Source: Baylisascaris procyonis
Taxonomy: Eukaryota > Nematoda > Chromadorea > Rhabditida > Ascarididae
Length of the DNA: 64,000 nt
Assembly (NCBI GenBank): GCA_037389465.1
Contig: JAZARR010000179.1
Location: 3,382,501-3,446,500, forward strand
Direction of reading: 5' to 3'
Part shown: one piece after another, positions 1 through 14,200 of the stretch
How positions within the stretch are numbered: the stretch's first letter is position 1
Layout of the letters: the number at the start of each line of letters is the position of its first letter
Program-made: the position numbers and the translations under genes
The notes under the pieces: generated by a model
What the model saw: only the letters and a program-made list of their open reading frames with translations
Told to the model about the DNA's origin: nothing
The model's database searches: none

Positions 1-755
1 GGTTCAGCCGTGAAACCTATGCATTTGACTTCAAAACTCTTCAATGGTCGGAAGTACGAACAACGGTTAGTCTTACGCTGTTTTAATTAATCGCCAGAAG
101 TAAATGTTTATATTGCTTTGAAACAAATTCTTCACTTATTTGATCACTGTTTACATATGTTGATTGTATTATTAGGCGATGTATTGCTGGATTTATTCGG
201 GAATAAAGAGCGACGAAATCTGTGGCATTCCTCGCGGGGTTATCTGCCGTTCAACATTTTTTTTTTAGTTCGTCGAAATACTACATCGACCCCAAAATTC
301 TTTACAACGAAAGATTAGGATTCAGTTAATAGAATTTTTGAAGTGACGAATTGGATACAGTATTGCTAATGAAATTTTGATGAATTAACAACACCACTAT
401 CGCAAATCTCTAAAATCCTTTTATCTTCTTTGTTATTGGATCGGATCTTTTCCCTCTTTGGGGAATATCCTTCAACATTTTGTTTGGCAACTATTGCTTA
501 CTGAATGTAATGAGTATTTTCTTCGAGTTTCCCTTCAAGCACATGTTCCCGTTGCGAGGGAAAGATATTATCATCCAGCAAGTTTCTAATGCTATTGCCG
601 TGAATAAACAATAGTTTGTAGTGTTAAAAGAAGTTTTGTCGTATATAAGGACGAACTAAAGCAGGTTTACATTATATAAAGCATAAAAGATAGCAACGAA
701 TGGTTTATGCTGATAGCGGTAACTCATAAAAATAAGAAGAAACAGTGTTGTCGAA

Positions 756-820
<65 letters not shown>

Positions 821-3800
821 CATGTTGGTTTCCATAAGGTCATATTATCACCATTTACTGTATTATTCTAGGGCGCAGCACCACAATGGCGTGATTTTCA
901 TACGGCATGCGCAATCGGAAACAAAATGTACGTCTTCGGTGGACGTAGTGACCAATTGGGTCAGTTCCATAGCTCAAGGGATATGTATTGTGATCGCCTC
1001 AAGGTGCTCGACTTGGAAACTGCTCAGTGGCAAGAACCGAATGTGACTGGCGATCGACCGTCGGGTAGGAGAAGTCATAGTGCCTGTAAGTTGTGCTCCT
1101 TGTATTCATATAAGAGTGGCGGTTGTAAATGGAGAACCTCTTTTTTTCTTGAAAATACTTATGCTGTTGTCACGTGCGCGACAGAATTAAGAGGCCAAGA
1201 GTAACGGCGGAAGTCGACGGCTAAAATGTGGGGTCGATGTGCATAACCAGCGTCTTGAGGTTTGAGAGAGGAGGGGGAAGGGTGCCCTTTTATGATGGAA
1301 TCCCGATAGTTATAGGTAAGCAACATTTCCCTAGTTCAGCGTGATTGCAGTTATTTACGATTAATAAAGAGAATAGCGGGTTGTAGATGAAGCTTTTTCT
1401 TCATGTCTTGATATCGATTTATCTCTAATGCATTGACAAATGCATCTGTCGTTTTAACATTAAATTGCCTAGGCGACGATCATTTCTTTTTAATGGAAGA
1501 AAAATATTGGCAGAAAGAGACACTTAAGCTAAAATCTTAGATTACACAAAATGTGCTCATTGAAAAGGTTGCAATTAATCAAAAAATCCGAACTTAATGG
1601 TTCTGAAATGAATTCAAAAAGTCTTTATGGGCTATTTTTCGTGGCTTATATCGTCTTTCTTTTTTGAGGCATATGCATTCACTCCCAGCTTCTTTCATCT
1701 ATAGGATGTAGCGAAATTAAGTAGGTTGGAGTTACTTCCTTTTGCGTTCTTTAATTGAAGAGGAATGCTTTCCAATGTATGCTGTGCTAGTCAATCTATG
1801 CAAATTTCGAGCCTTCTCCAGGTGTCGTTTATTTCTTTCTCATTCAGATTTATATCGAGTTCATGCTGAATGCCTTATACAATAGTTGTTATGTATGTGA
1901 ACAAATCATTTATTCTTTTTCATCGTAGAAATTGTGAGCGTATTCATATTTTTGTATTTAAAACTCGCTTTGTTTTCTATTCACTTCTAAAATATTCATG
2001 ACTTTTAGGGACCTACAAAGGACGTATGTATATATTTGGTGGATATTTGGGAACAGTGAATCAACATTTGGGTGATTTATACGAATATGATCCAGCAACT
2101 TCAAATTGGAAGCGTTTACATCCATATGGCGATGCACCTTCACCTAGAAGGCGACATTGTACTGTACTTGTCAACAATCGTCTCTTCCTTTTTGGTGGAA
2201 CTATGTGAGTTATAGATTCTACATTTCTTTTATGTTTTATGTTATAATACATATCGTATACAATTTATTATAAGCCCATTGCTTAAAATTGATCATAAAT
2301 CCTCCCTCTATTATATCCATTTTTTATTGCTTAATTTTGAAGCGAATGTTATTTTAAAAAATCGTAAACGTACTGATAAAAAAGTTTGAGAATAATTTCG
2401 ATAACGTTTTCCGTAATTGACAATAGAGACAAATTCATCGTCATGAAGAAGATTGGTAGCCGATTTTTACACCTTAATTCCATTGCTTTGTTTACGATAT
2501 GATTTTCTTGTATAGATTATTCTTCATTTATCTCTCTTCTTTTCACTCCTTCCTTTTCACTGCCAATTTCTTTTTCATTTTGCCATGGATGATTTCAAAA
2601 AAATTTTTTTCTGGAAATTTTTAATGAAAAAGTTGAAAACTATATGCAAACGATGGGGGGTTTTTTTTTTCGAATTGCTTACGTAGCGTTGCCAAAAATT
2701 TGCAGATATAAAAATGTTGCTTGATAACGGGAACTATTCATCATTGAAAGTTACCAGTTATACAAGAAAACTACCTTCCTCCACCCATTTCCCCTTAATT
2801 GGCATTGCCTTTTAATAAATAATTTTATTTTACTTCTTTGAAGACTTTAATGAACACTGGAAAATATATATGGTTGATTTAGGCCAAGGAAAGCAACGAA
2901 ACAAGATCCAAGTGAAAGTGGTCTATCCGATCTTTCCGATTTATATGTTCTCGATTATGGTAAGTTGCAGATGTCACATTACATCACTGAAAATATGTTA
3001 TATTGCATTCGTATTTCCGTTGTGTATATAGGGAAAAAATTTTTAACGGCGTTCTTTATGGTAAAGAAGGGGAGGAGGGATAGAAGAGAGCAAAAAGAGC
3101 GGTTAATTTAGAATAAGAGTGGAGCTTTTGTTGTGGCTACGCTGATGTATTTTGCTGATTTTCAACAATCACATTTCTCAGGCTAGCATTATGATTGCTG
3201 CATTCGTATTTGACGTTTTAACGAACCTTTCTATTCCCTCAATGCGATCGGGATGGAGATCTTTCTAGGCATTTTATATATTTATAGAACGATTAGGTCG
3301 TAGCTGAGCTCGCATATAAAAGTTTTGAAGTTCAAACGATTACCACTGCTTTCATGTTCACACTTGTTTCGCTTTTGTTGAAAAATATGTAGATTTCATA
3401 GCTTCTTGTTCTTTTTTTTTGCCGACCACAGTTACAAAAGCTCAACTGTGGTTCAAATTTAGATTGATAGGAAATTTGATAAGGTCGAGATTGCAGCTTG
3501 CTTCTAGATTTGTCGCTTTCGAATCGAGACTACGTTAAGTATAGACATGGTGAGGTAGTATGCAGTAATTTATACTTATTTAATGATCAAATACCAACAT
3601 ATTTCAGTTGCCTCTATTTCTTTGTTGATTTGTTGATTACATATGAAGATTGAAGGTCTACTATTATAGAACCAACACTGAAAAGAATAGCGGCTGTTGC
3701 GGTCGTAGGGAATCGTCTTCACGAGTCCAATAGTGAAGTTCTGCCACTTGAACTCAGGTATCCCTCTATGGTCTTTTGCCGTTCGATGTGTTCAAGACAG

Positions 3801-5209
3801 GTTCTTCGGACAGTAGTGTGTCTTTCTGCACAGAAATCTTCGATTATGAACCTGAAATCTGCAATTATGAAAATGGGTGGTCGAAAGCCATTCTTCCATT
3901 ATCCTACTTGTAATAAAGAAAGGAGAGATTTACCACAGCTTTTTACTATAAAGTAGTCTTGAACATTTCAACGTGAACATGAACAACACGATAGGGAAAG
4001 TTTTGAACAACATATAATCGCGAAAAATAACACACTTTATCATTCAAGTCTTGAATAAATTCTGAAGTAAATTTTTCGGTGGGAGGATTTCGCCAAACAT
4101 CTATCAAAACAATGGCCCTTTTGTAGTAGGAAGATGCCTCTCGAATTCAATAGAAGAATGAAGGCTGTTGAGATTTCTATTCACGAAAATATGGTATTTT
4201 TCAAATGGATGTACTCTATTGTGTTGAAATAATCAGCTTTGAGGACTACGCTTGAAATCCTTTAAAACGTTCCTTGCAAAAATGTGAATATTTTTAAGCT
4301 CGTTTATGTTTTCATGCAGAATTAGAACCGCTCAAATAAACACATTATCATCAAAGTCCTCAATTTTGGACGAACGAAACTTTTCCATTCTTTTAGTGAA
4401 TATTTAGATCTGTGTAAGTGCTGAGATTTTGAGAGGCAAATTGTACATCCGCCATTATTATAAAACCTTTTCTCTTGAATGTTGCTTTTCGTCACATTGA
4501 ACTTTGCAATTCGAACGTATTAGGAACATATAACCTGAGCATGTGTTATTGACAAGAATCGTCATCTAAGATGAAAAAATGGGGTGTCTGCGACGACGGA
4601 AGTGAATTTTTGCAGTTGCTTAACAAACATGAGCGGTCGTTGAGCATGCTAGAAAATGCTTCCTGCAATTTATTGGCCTAGCCTGTTGCAGCTTGCTGCC
4701 ATGTGCTGAAACAGTTTTAACGGACTCACCCAATAGTGAATCAGTCTTAGTAAATTAAAAATACTGGCTAACAAATGAGGTCTCATCTTGTCTCATAATG
4801 TTGCTAATCGTCGATACTAGGAAAGCTCCTGATCCAATTTATTTTCTGGCCCTTTCACGCGTAGACTTTGATTCCATTTCATTATTTCATTCACTTACGA
4901 CAGGGATATCGAAATTAGCTTCGAACCTCCAAAGATCTGAGTTTTTCCAAAAACCGAATAAATCCACATATTCCAATTTGTTAACGTTATATTGTTTCAA
5001 GAATTGCTTATGTTAGATGAAAATGATATATTTGAGCCGAATTATAGAGGTCGACCATTTATTTTTTTCGCATCAAAACGCCTATAACTTCCAGCCCATT
5101 TACTGGGATGTATTTATTCTTAATCAGTTAATTTTGTCTAATTTTCAGGCAAGAATTATTATTGATGACACAACCGAATAAAATAACGCTGCCACGACAT
5201 GATGGGTAA
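1..5209 (+). CDS. KLHDC3: Kelch domain-containing protein 3 (KLHDC3-like), 3' part, six exons
   Basis: Partial gene; the 5' exons lie left of the window. Exons with GT/AG borders and matching phases: 1-65, 872-1085, 2009-2204, 2883-2959, 3670-3757, 5149-5209 (stop TAA 5207-5209), giving 232 codons. The joined frame shows successive kelch blades with the glycine doublets MYVFGGR, MYIFGGY and LFLFGGT, each followed by the usual tryptophan or tyrosine positions, and the family strings WRDFHTA, GRRSHSA and SPRRRHC. The tail (DLYVLDYEPTLKRIAAVAVV, then LPLEL...LLLMTQ...I) follows the distinctive non-kelch C-terminus of animal KLHDC3. In mammals KLHDC3 is a substrate receptor for CUL2 ubiquitin ligases that reads C-terminal degrons; that role is inferred here. 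I chose KLHDC3 over other kelch proteins because the C-terminal extension aligns as well as the blades do. Intron 5 (3758-5148) is the longest. Confidence 0.92.
759..821. repeat. (TA)n microsatellite in KLHDC3 intron 1
   Basis: About 62 bp of alternating TA with one interruption (TATG near 804). It ends roughly 50 bp before the exon at 872. Confidence 0.95.
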
Positions 5210-8200
5210 TGAAAGCCTTTTCGTTTTTCTTTGCTGCATCTGTGTTTTGTTTATCACTTACGCTTTGAATTGTCTATGAAGAAATAACCTGGAAACAATT
5301 GTGCTTTCCGCCATATGGGACATTTTCATTTTCCATTCGTAGTTTTACGTCATCGTTGCGAGCGATTTTTTTTTTTGTTTTGTTTTGTTTTGTATCTGAG
5401 ATACAAGTTCTAAATAGAAGTTTCATAGATACGATTAGAGGTTTATTGTATAATAGATTAGGCGTAAAAACATTAAAGTTTGATTTTTTTTTTGCATTTT
5501 GAAGCTTTCAATTATGCATCGTTCAAAAGCATAGGTATCGATTAATGAAAAAAAAGATAAGGAATTCAAAGAGGAGTGAGGAAAAAGAAATAAATTGCGT
5601 TATACAGTAACGTTAATTTTTACCAACTGTTCTTTCATGAAAAGTGAGATTACCTGTCGCATTTAAGCACACCAATTATTTCAAATGAATTATCGACTAT
5701 TTTTCTGGCTTAAAAATTATGCCGTATCACTTGATTATATCGCAGATCAAAGGTCCCTTGTAGGTTTTTGTTGCAGTAAACAGCAGATGACTTAATGGTA
5801 ATGAGTGGTTATTATCCGTTCCTATTTCATGATGAATTATTTTCTGGTTAGCAGCGAAAATTTTTAAACTGGAATAATATTTGATGAAGTAATAAATTAC
5901 AACTTTTCGTCCTGATGACCGATGACCAGTGAGCTGCTTGACCAAAATTGACCTGTGAATTTTGGATTACTATAATAGGGAAGACTCATATTAAATGTGT
6001 GATTATTTAGCCTCGGTGGCTAATTAGTGAGCTAAATAATGGGATAATTCTAAAATGGACAACATTTTCCACTTCATATCATTTCAATAAAAAATAAAAA
6101 AAAAACGAATCGCTTGCTTTATAACATTGTATGTGACATGTCTCATTTTCAGTTTTGAGATGAGCATGTATAATGTGTATAATGATATCGCTATTGCTCA
6201 TATGTATTTTATAACAGAGAAATTCTGTATGCAAACAGCCTTATTTGAATATTTCAGCGATTCTTTTATCTCTTCTAAGCAACCTTTACTTTTATTTGCA
6301 TGAATTAATTATCGAATTTTATTTGTTGAGTTGTTAAAAATTTTCATTTCTTCTTTTAACTACTCAACTAGAAGGCTATTTACTTTAATTTATATCTGGA
6401 ATTCTCACTTGCTTAATCGAAATTAATTCGATAGTAATCAACATCATTTAAATCGAATTGGAAATGGAAATCAGGCATTGGAAATATTAGCGTAGAAAAT
6501 CATATCGAAATATTAAGATCATTGTTGAGTTGTTCGAGAAAAGTGGCAAAGATTAGCATCAAATATAAACGATGAAGTCTAATGATTTTTTATAAATGAA
6601 TATATAGTTGCTCTCCCCTTACTTCCCTATCCTTTTTTTTAACCCAATCCGCTATCCTCCTCTCTCCTCTCTTATTCGATGGAAAAAATTCTAATGGGAA
6701 AAATTTCGTTATTTCAGGAAGCAGTTAACTGTGCTTTGTGTCCTGCAAAATTCTCTATAACCTTTAAAAAATTGTCATTTTATTGGCAGTTCATTCCTTT
6801 ATGAAACTTCACTAACATTTATGAGCATTCATCCTCACTATGGCTCCAGTTTTCATACAGGTAGGGAATATTCTAAGATACTCATTATTTTCATAACAAG
6901 CTATCTGTCCTTTTTTATTTCACCTTTTATCTTGCTTATTATTTATTCTTTTTATGAGAACTTAATGGGAAGGAATGAGATAAATAAAGCACAAAGAATG
7001 AAAGGTGCAAAATTAGAGCAAATTGAAGAATTGATAGCAAACATCGGTTTGAGGTGGCGAGATATTTGCATTGCGTTGAAAGAGGAGTAGTAGCACTATT
7101 GAATGTTGCTGAAGAGTAGTTTAATATATTGATTTGGTTATTGTAGTTGAGTTTTTTCCCTTTCTTCGAGTAGAAAGGTTCTAGTTGACTCGATAATGCG
7201 ACCTAGTGGAGTGGGAACTTTATAATGGGTGGGGTGCTCGTAATTGCTTGAATTTTTTTCGGAAATTGGAAATTTTTTTCAAGGCGCGCTCAAAATTATT
7301 AACACTCTTATCCATTCGTTGAATTAAATTCATTGAATATTCTTGAGTGAATAAGAAAATCTCTCTCAATATGGTTATAGGCGATAAGGTGTTGATTGAT
7401 TGACTAACACATTGACTAAAGGAAAGCGACTGCATAAGAAACAGTGCAAGTGCAAATCATTGTTATAGCGTTTCGCTATCACATGGTATCGTCAGGTGAC
7501 AATACATGAACTAACTAGCAGAAGATATGTGATTCGGGTATGGGAAACGGGTGTGGGAGGGGGTGCAAGAAAGGGGACACCAAAGCGGAGAAAGAGTGGA
7601 AGGAGACATAAGAGAAGCAAGCTAAGCAGACTTTAATCAGGATCTTCGCAAATTTAACAAACAAATACAACAATAAAAGGGGGTAACTCAACCAAATAAA
7701 TTGAATAAGCACACGTTTATCTCTTTTACGTTTATTTTTATGTCGGCAGTTTATATAATTTAGTTCGCTTCTCTTGCGTTCTTATCCCACCTCTTATCGC
7801 GCTTTTAAGTCCCCCTCTCCCCTCCCTGTACCTCCACCTCCTATCCATCACGTACTAATCTCATATATCTTCCGCTGCATTTTTATCACCTGTTGGCTCA
7901 CGTATTGTCACATGATATGTCATGCAATGGTGCAGCGTTATGATATTGCTTTGTTCTATCATTGTTTCATGCAAATAAAAGCATCTCTTTCCTTTCGTTG
8001 ATTGTATAATACAAGAAATATGCACACTACATCGAATACCTATATTTTTATACGAAGATTAAATTGCGATGCGCATAATCTTTAAGTTTTACTAATGTTT
8101 CAAAAATTCCCACATTCTCGCCATTTAAGGTTGATCTCATTTCCTCCATAGAAATTTCTTTGATAATTCTTTGTTTGAAATTTTCGCCTTCCGGCTGATA

Positions 8201-11200
8201 ATTATATATGGATAGTTGTTGTTGTTGTTTTTTTTTTTTTTTGGATAGGGGCGATGAATTTATATCAGCGCTTATTGTACTGTCGATAGATTTTACTCAG
8301 ATTTATCGAGTATCGTATAGTATAGAGGACAATTAAGATGTTGCATTATTTAAAAGTATAGGTGACCTTGCTCGAGTTGGCATCGAAATCAGTTCAATCA
8401 GGAAAATGGGAAGGTATATTTGTTCCCGATGAAATAAGAATTTTACTTCAATGAAAGTCGGCGTCTGTCTCAAAACAATTCTTTAAAAATATGGCCTTTT
8501 AAACACATAACCGTCAAGCCTACTACACGTTACCACAATTTTTCTTCTTACAAAATGGGAGAGAGGATGGATATAAGCTAATACGAAGGAAATAAAGGAC
8601 CAATACTGGGATTGTATGCGATCTTCTCGGATGATTATCAATATTTCTGTGCATATCCTTGCCAATTGTTGTAGTGTAATGTAAGCAACTCTAATGAGTT
8701 CGCTATGCATTCATTCTCTTTCAGCGCATCAATTTATTCACTTTTCGTATCTTATTGTCTTTGAATTCAACAAATATAGAATTTTTCTTCCTCAGCCATG
8801 AAGTAGAATGGTTTGCCGTATTTTCGAATGTTTCATTTAGTAGTTTTTCTCTTTATTCAATATTTGAGTATTCACTATTGCATCTAATCTCTCATTGATT
8901 GCTTTATTGAGATTCTATTCTCTCTTCCTTATTTCTTTATTATCTGTTGCCTATGGGGTGGTCGTTGAAGTATCGTAATTGTTATCGATAGTTGTCGCTG
9001 ATATATGTGCTATCAATTAATTCTATGTTCGTACTTGTCAATGTTACTTTCTTATTTGTGTAATTTATCTTACTAATACATCAATTTCGTTGTGCTTTCT
9101 TTTTTGATTACGGTGCGCTTAGTAGTACAAACTTTTTTTTTTTTTTTTTGCACACAAGAGATTATGATAGGGATAATTTTTCTTTTATTTGGGTTATTTT
9201 CACTGCAATGATTTCGGCTAGTAATAGTAGCAATAAAACTCGATATTAGAACGATGGGATTTTTCTATACTTTCTTTGGGTATCATCTATACGTTTCAAG
9301 GGAATGGTACAGTAACAGGCGATAACTAGGTATATACCTCATAAAAAATAGTAATATCGTCTAATTGAGTAGTTTTAAGAAGTTGTAGTAATTTAAAAGA
9401 AGATATTTTATTTGCAGCGATTATTTCGTATACTACTTGAAATATTGGATGTTTGGATTCGAAGCACGCTATTGGGAGGCAAGGGAAATAATTCAACATC
9501 GGCTGCACCGTAATATTAAATTTATTGTCTCTAGTTTTATTCACTCATAGATTGCTAACGCTATCAGTATTATTTGCTTACGATATATCACTCTTTGTTT
9601 CGATCGTTTTTTTTTCTTGCGAATTTTGTTATATATATTATTGTTATTTATTTATTTGTTTATTATATCTTTTTTGTTTATCGCTTCAACTGGAAGCATA
9701 TTTTTTGATATGAAGTTGAAGTTCTGTATGGTGAGCGATACTGATAGATTTATCAGTGCAGCTGTTTGAGTTTATCGGGAGTTATAAGCCGGAAATGGAA
9801 GAACAAGAAAGGTATAGGAAAATAAAGTGCGAAAGGTGAAAGCGTTAGGATGGAATAGATTATCTTGAATTATTTTATGATTGGTTATTTATTTACAACG
9901 ATTTAAAAAAAAAAAACATACTGTGCTCTAGATTTATTAAAATAAATGCAGTAAAAATTTACAAATCATTTCGGAGCTAGTCTATTTTATCGATTAGATT
10001 TTCACAGCTCTCTATAGACCTCGTTACCTATGCAACAAATTTTTTTTTTTTTAGTTTTTTGTAACATCTCAAATTGCTATCCATTTATACATTCAAAGAA
10101 CTAACTTTGATTATTTATCGAAGAAAAAAATTTCCATCATATTATTGATATTATTGACATAAATTTTTCAAAAATTGAGGGGATTTGTTAGCGATAATTA
10201 TTCATAGCCGAAGATATAAATTTTTTTTTATTATTCGTATTTTCGATATTATATTATCACACTATGTAAATAATCAATTGTTGCCTATGAAAATGCATCA
10301 ATAATAGTGCATTGCTTCTTTTGATATTATTATTGTGCTCTTTGCATATTTGTCTTATATTTGCATTGTATGTATAATTGTTATAAAAATTGAAATAAAT
10401 TATTGCTACAGTATTTATGAAGTAAATTATCACTAATCGATGGTAAATAGGTCCACAACAGTGTTCTTTTAAAGTTTTATGATTTATCTTCTGAATTTAG
10501 AGGGTGACATTGTGGTGGGAAAGTTTGGATTTTATTCTAAATTTTGTTTCTTTAAAAATATCTTTGAAAATCAGCTAAGATGTGACTGGTGATATTAATT
10601 CGACGAATGTATCGTTGGGAATTTGCATAACGTAGCGCCATAGGTTTCGTCAACAACCAATTTTTTCATAGACACCTGAGTACTTGGATCTGACATTTCC
10701 GCCATGTAGCGGCAAATGAATTGCTTATATGCGAATGTTTTTCGACGCAGTATTCCTGCGTACTCAACGACATCTGGTACGATTCCTGTGTGGATTTTTT
10801 TAACACAGTGAAGAGCGGTGTTCATCTAGTGGATTTTTGTCACCAAAGGATTCGTTCAAGCGAACGAATAAACCTTAATAGGCAATAGAAAGCGCAAGTA
10901 GACATTTTTTTTCGATCAGACCGCTCTTATCAAATCTTCTACATTTGTTTTGTTCAGAATCATTCTTTAACGTGAGTGGAAGTTTTTGATGGCGCAAATG
11001 TCTCAAGCTTTATGGCCTGAAGCGCAAATGTCACATATTTTCTTGTGTATGGAAAAACGAAATATTCAAACGTAAACGAGATGCATGAAGCGATAGCATT
11101 CGGTAGCAGATGATTGCAATAACGGCTGCGAAGTTGCAAATTCGATTAGTGCTTGTGTTCAGCCGGCTGTCCTCTGCGCAAATTACATTCATGCACTCAT

Positions 11201-14200
11201 ATTTCATCGACTTGCGTTTATCGATCGATGGCGTTTATCGAACGATAGCGCTGTGCAAAATCACATGGAAATTTAACAGTTTAATTGGTATCTGATAGTC
11301 GTCGATTAACATCTTCAATTTTTTTCTTATTTATTGGTCGTCTCATAAATAAAATATATGAATATTTTATTTTGCGACTTAAGCTTTGATCTTTTCAAAG
11401 GTAAAACAAACGGAAGTAATAAATGATTTATCAATTTCTGAAATGTGGCAAATGAGTTTTGAAAAAGAGATTTATTGTTTTTTTACCACTCTACTATCGA
11501 ATATTTTTGAATTTTTACGTTGAATTTATTTAGGACTATAAAGAGATGAATTTCAGGGCAGTTGGCAGATTCGATGACATAAGTGAATAGAATTTTTTTT
11601 AAATTTAATTTTTCTTGAGTTCCAAAAATTATAAAAATTACCCTCCGTAATGGTGGGTGTCAAATTTTGAATTCGAGATATGACTTGAAGTTTATTCAAA
11701 GCGCTAAATTTGCTAACGTCAAATATATTTCATTGATTCACCAATGAACTTTGCCCTTTTGTAATATTTAATCTGGGGAAAAAATTGCAAAATTCAAACA
11801 AATTTAGAAAATATTTTAAATAAGGGTTTGCTAGCCGATATGATTTGTACAGTTTTATAAGTTACATTAATTTCTTGATTCTTTTAAAGAATATTTTGTA
11901 AATTTTTCTAAGTTTATTTTTAACAAGCGTGAGTATAGTATGAAGAAAATTTTCACTACTCAACCATCGAAGGAAGTTTAGCCCTTTGCAGATTTGCCAC
12001 TCTGAATAAAATGACTCAAATTTTCCTTTTTTTTTGCAATGGAGCTCTCGACAAAACTTTCTGATGTTTCGTTCAAGATGCGAAATTCGAAAATGCGAAT
12101 ATGGCTGTCACATTCGGCTGGCTAAGTAAATATAAAATTGAAATCTAAAATTTAACACCGGCAATCGGCAGACAACATCTCACACTCATTAGTGTGCACG
12201 TTTATTCTCATTAAGCAGCTGGCTCGAAGTATTTGTGCAATAAAGTGTTCCTTTTTATTTTGAAGGCGACCGATCATTATTAAGGATTTTAACGCATTTT
12301 TTTCCTCATATCTGGCTGACATTTTTTTTTCATTTATATACAAATTATTATAAATGTATTGTGTTATCATTAAAAAAAAAATTAGTGAAAAAAACGCATT
12401 TCTTGACAATTTTCTTGCAGTGAGCCTCTAGTACGTAATGTTATTGTGCGGATTCTTTATTTAAAACTAAGTTTCAATATCTATCTGTATGTTTTCTGCG
12501 GGTTACCCACTTAATATGTAAATTCCAAGGGTTTGTCATCGCGACATGAAGATGAAAAGGGAGGTGAACGAATGGAGGTGGTGCTGTTGACTGTTTGTTT
12601 TCCTCGCTCCCCCTTGCAGAAGTAGTCGAAAAGCATATCGGCAAAATGGTTATGATTTTCCAAATTCTTCATTATTCCTTCTTGTTTCCCTCCTTCCCCC
12701 CTCCTCTCCCACTCCTTCGCCTTCTTCCTCTATGCTATTCCACTAACATGAGTACCTCATAAACAAGTGTGCTCGGGCTTTCTAGTTTTTTGCATTTCAA
12801 ATTGGTGCATTAGAAATCGTCGAGTTGATTTTCCTGGATGTTTTTATCCCGCTTTTTTTATCATGACGTCCATATTCGAAGTTTTCTCATCAGAAATTGA
12901 AAAAAAAAACCTGTTTGGCATTTTTCAGCAAACCAAATTTATATTAGAAAATAAAGATCACAATCCGTTGTTGCAACGTATTAACATTTCGTTCGAACGT
13001 TATGGGTGGTGTTTCAATTGTTATCGCATTGAAAAGAATTTATTGAATGACGCAATCGAAAAGGTTTATTGACACTAAATTTTGCCTTCATTTCAAGGGC
13101 TTTCATACGTGCAATATTCACATCTGGCAGCAATAACGTCGTCTATTATCATCATTCAATATGTGATTGCTCAACGATTATTCATCAGTATTTTTTGAAA
13201 TTTCTCAACGATTGTAGCAAATACGATTCATTTGGTGGGTTCTCATTTTTCTCTTTTTTTTTGCCTATCGTATTTCTCTACATTAAGAGATCCCCTTCCC
13301 TCCCACTTTCTATTAATAAAAAAATTCTTGTCTTGAAATTTGGAGAAATAGAACAACTAAGCTTTTTATTCTATAAAATTTCAATATTTATCGCTGTTTT
13401 TTATTCCGTTCTATCGAGCTATTTGTATATTCGAGGAGGATAAAAAAGAGCTATCTGAAAACCGTTAAGGTGGATTCGTTGCTCGGATGGTAGAGGAATT
13501 AAATCTCTCTTCAAATGTTTCATTATCGCAATTCTTAAGTAACGTAATCGAAGGTTATTTCATTAGAGATTAATTCATAAATGTATAATTCAATAAATGA
13601 AGGGGTTATTGGGTCGGTAAGCAAAAAAAAAGTGATCCATTTAAAAAGAGCTGAAAGAAAAAGAGTTGACAATAGAAACGACCCTATCGATGAAAAATCG
13701 AATTCACTCATTGGGGAATTGTCGTTGGCAATTTTGTGTCTACGCTAACGCTACGCGTTCTCTTTTCTTCTAGCAAATAGACTTTAGAATGGCATTGCTG
13801 ACTTATCTGCTATCGCTTTTTCGTTGTAATTGTGCAACAATTGGCAATAAGTCTTCGAAAAGTGGTTGCTTTCAACTCTTCTTTTTCTGTGATTATAAAA
13901 CGTTTTATTTTTTCTTTTTTTTTTATTATTCTCGAAAATGGTTCATTTATGGTCGTCCAATTTTGATCTCATCTTTATAAAAAAAGTGGTATGATTTCTA
14001 TTAGGTGGCATTTATTTTTTTAATGAACTTTTAAGATGATTTGGTTGGATTATCTCTTGATGAGCTTTATATCTGTTCGTTGGTTTGTATGTCTTTATCT
14101 GTCGGGTTGTTGGATAGTAATTCGTGAGCCAAAGATGCTATAACAGTAAATTTTCTGGATGCAATGTACATTGCCAGATCAGATATTCACGTAGACTCAT

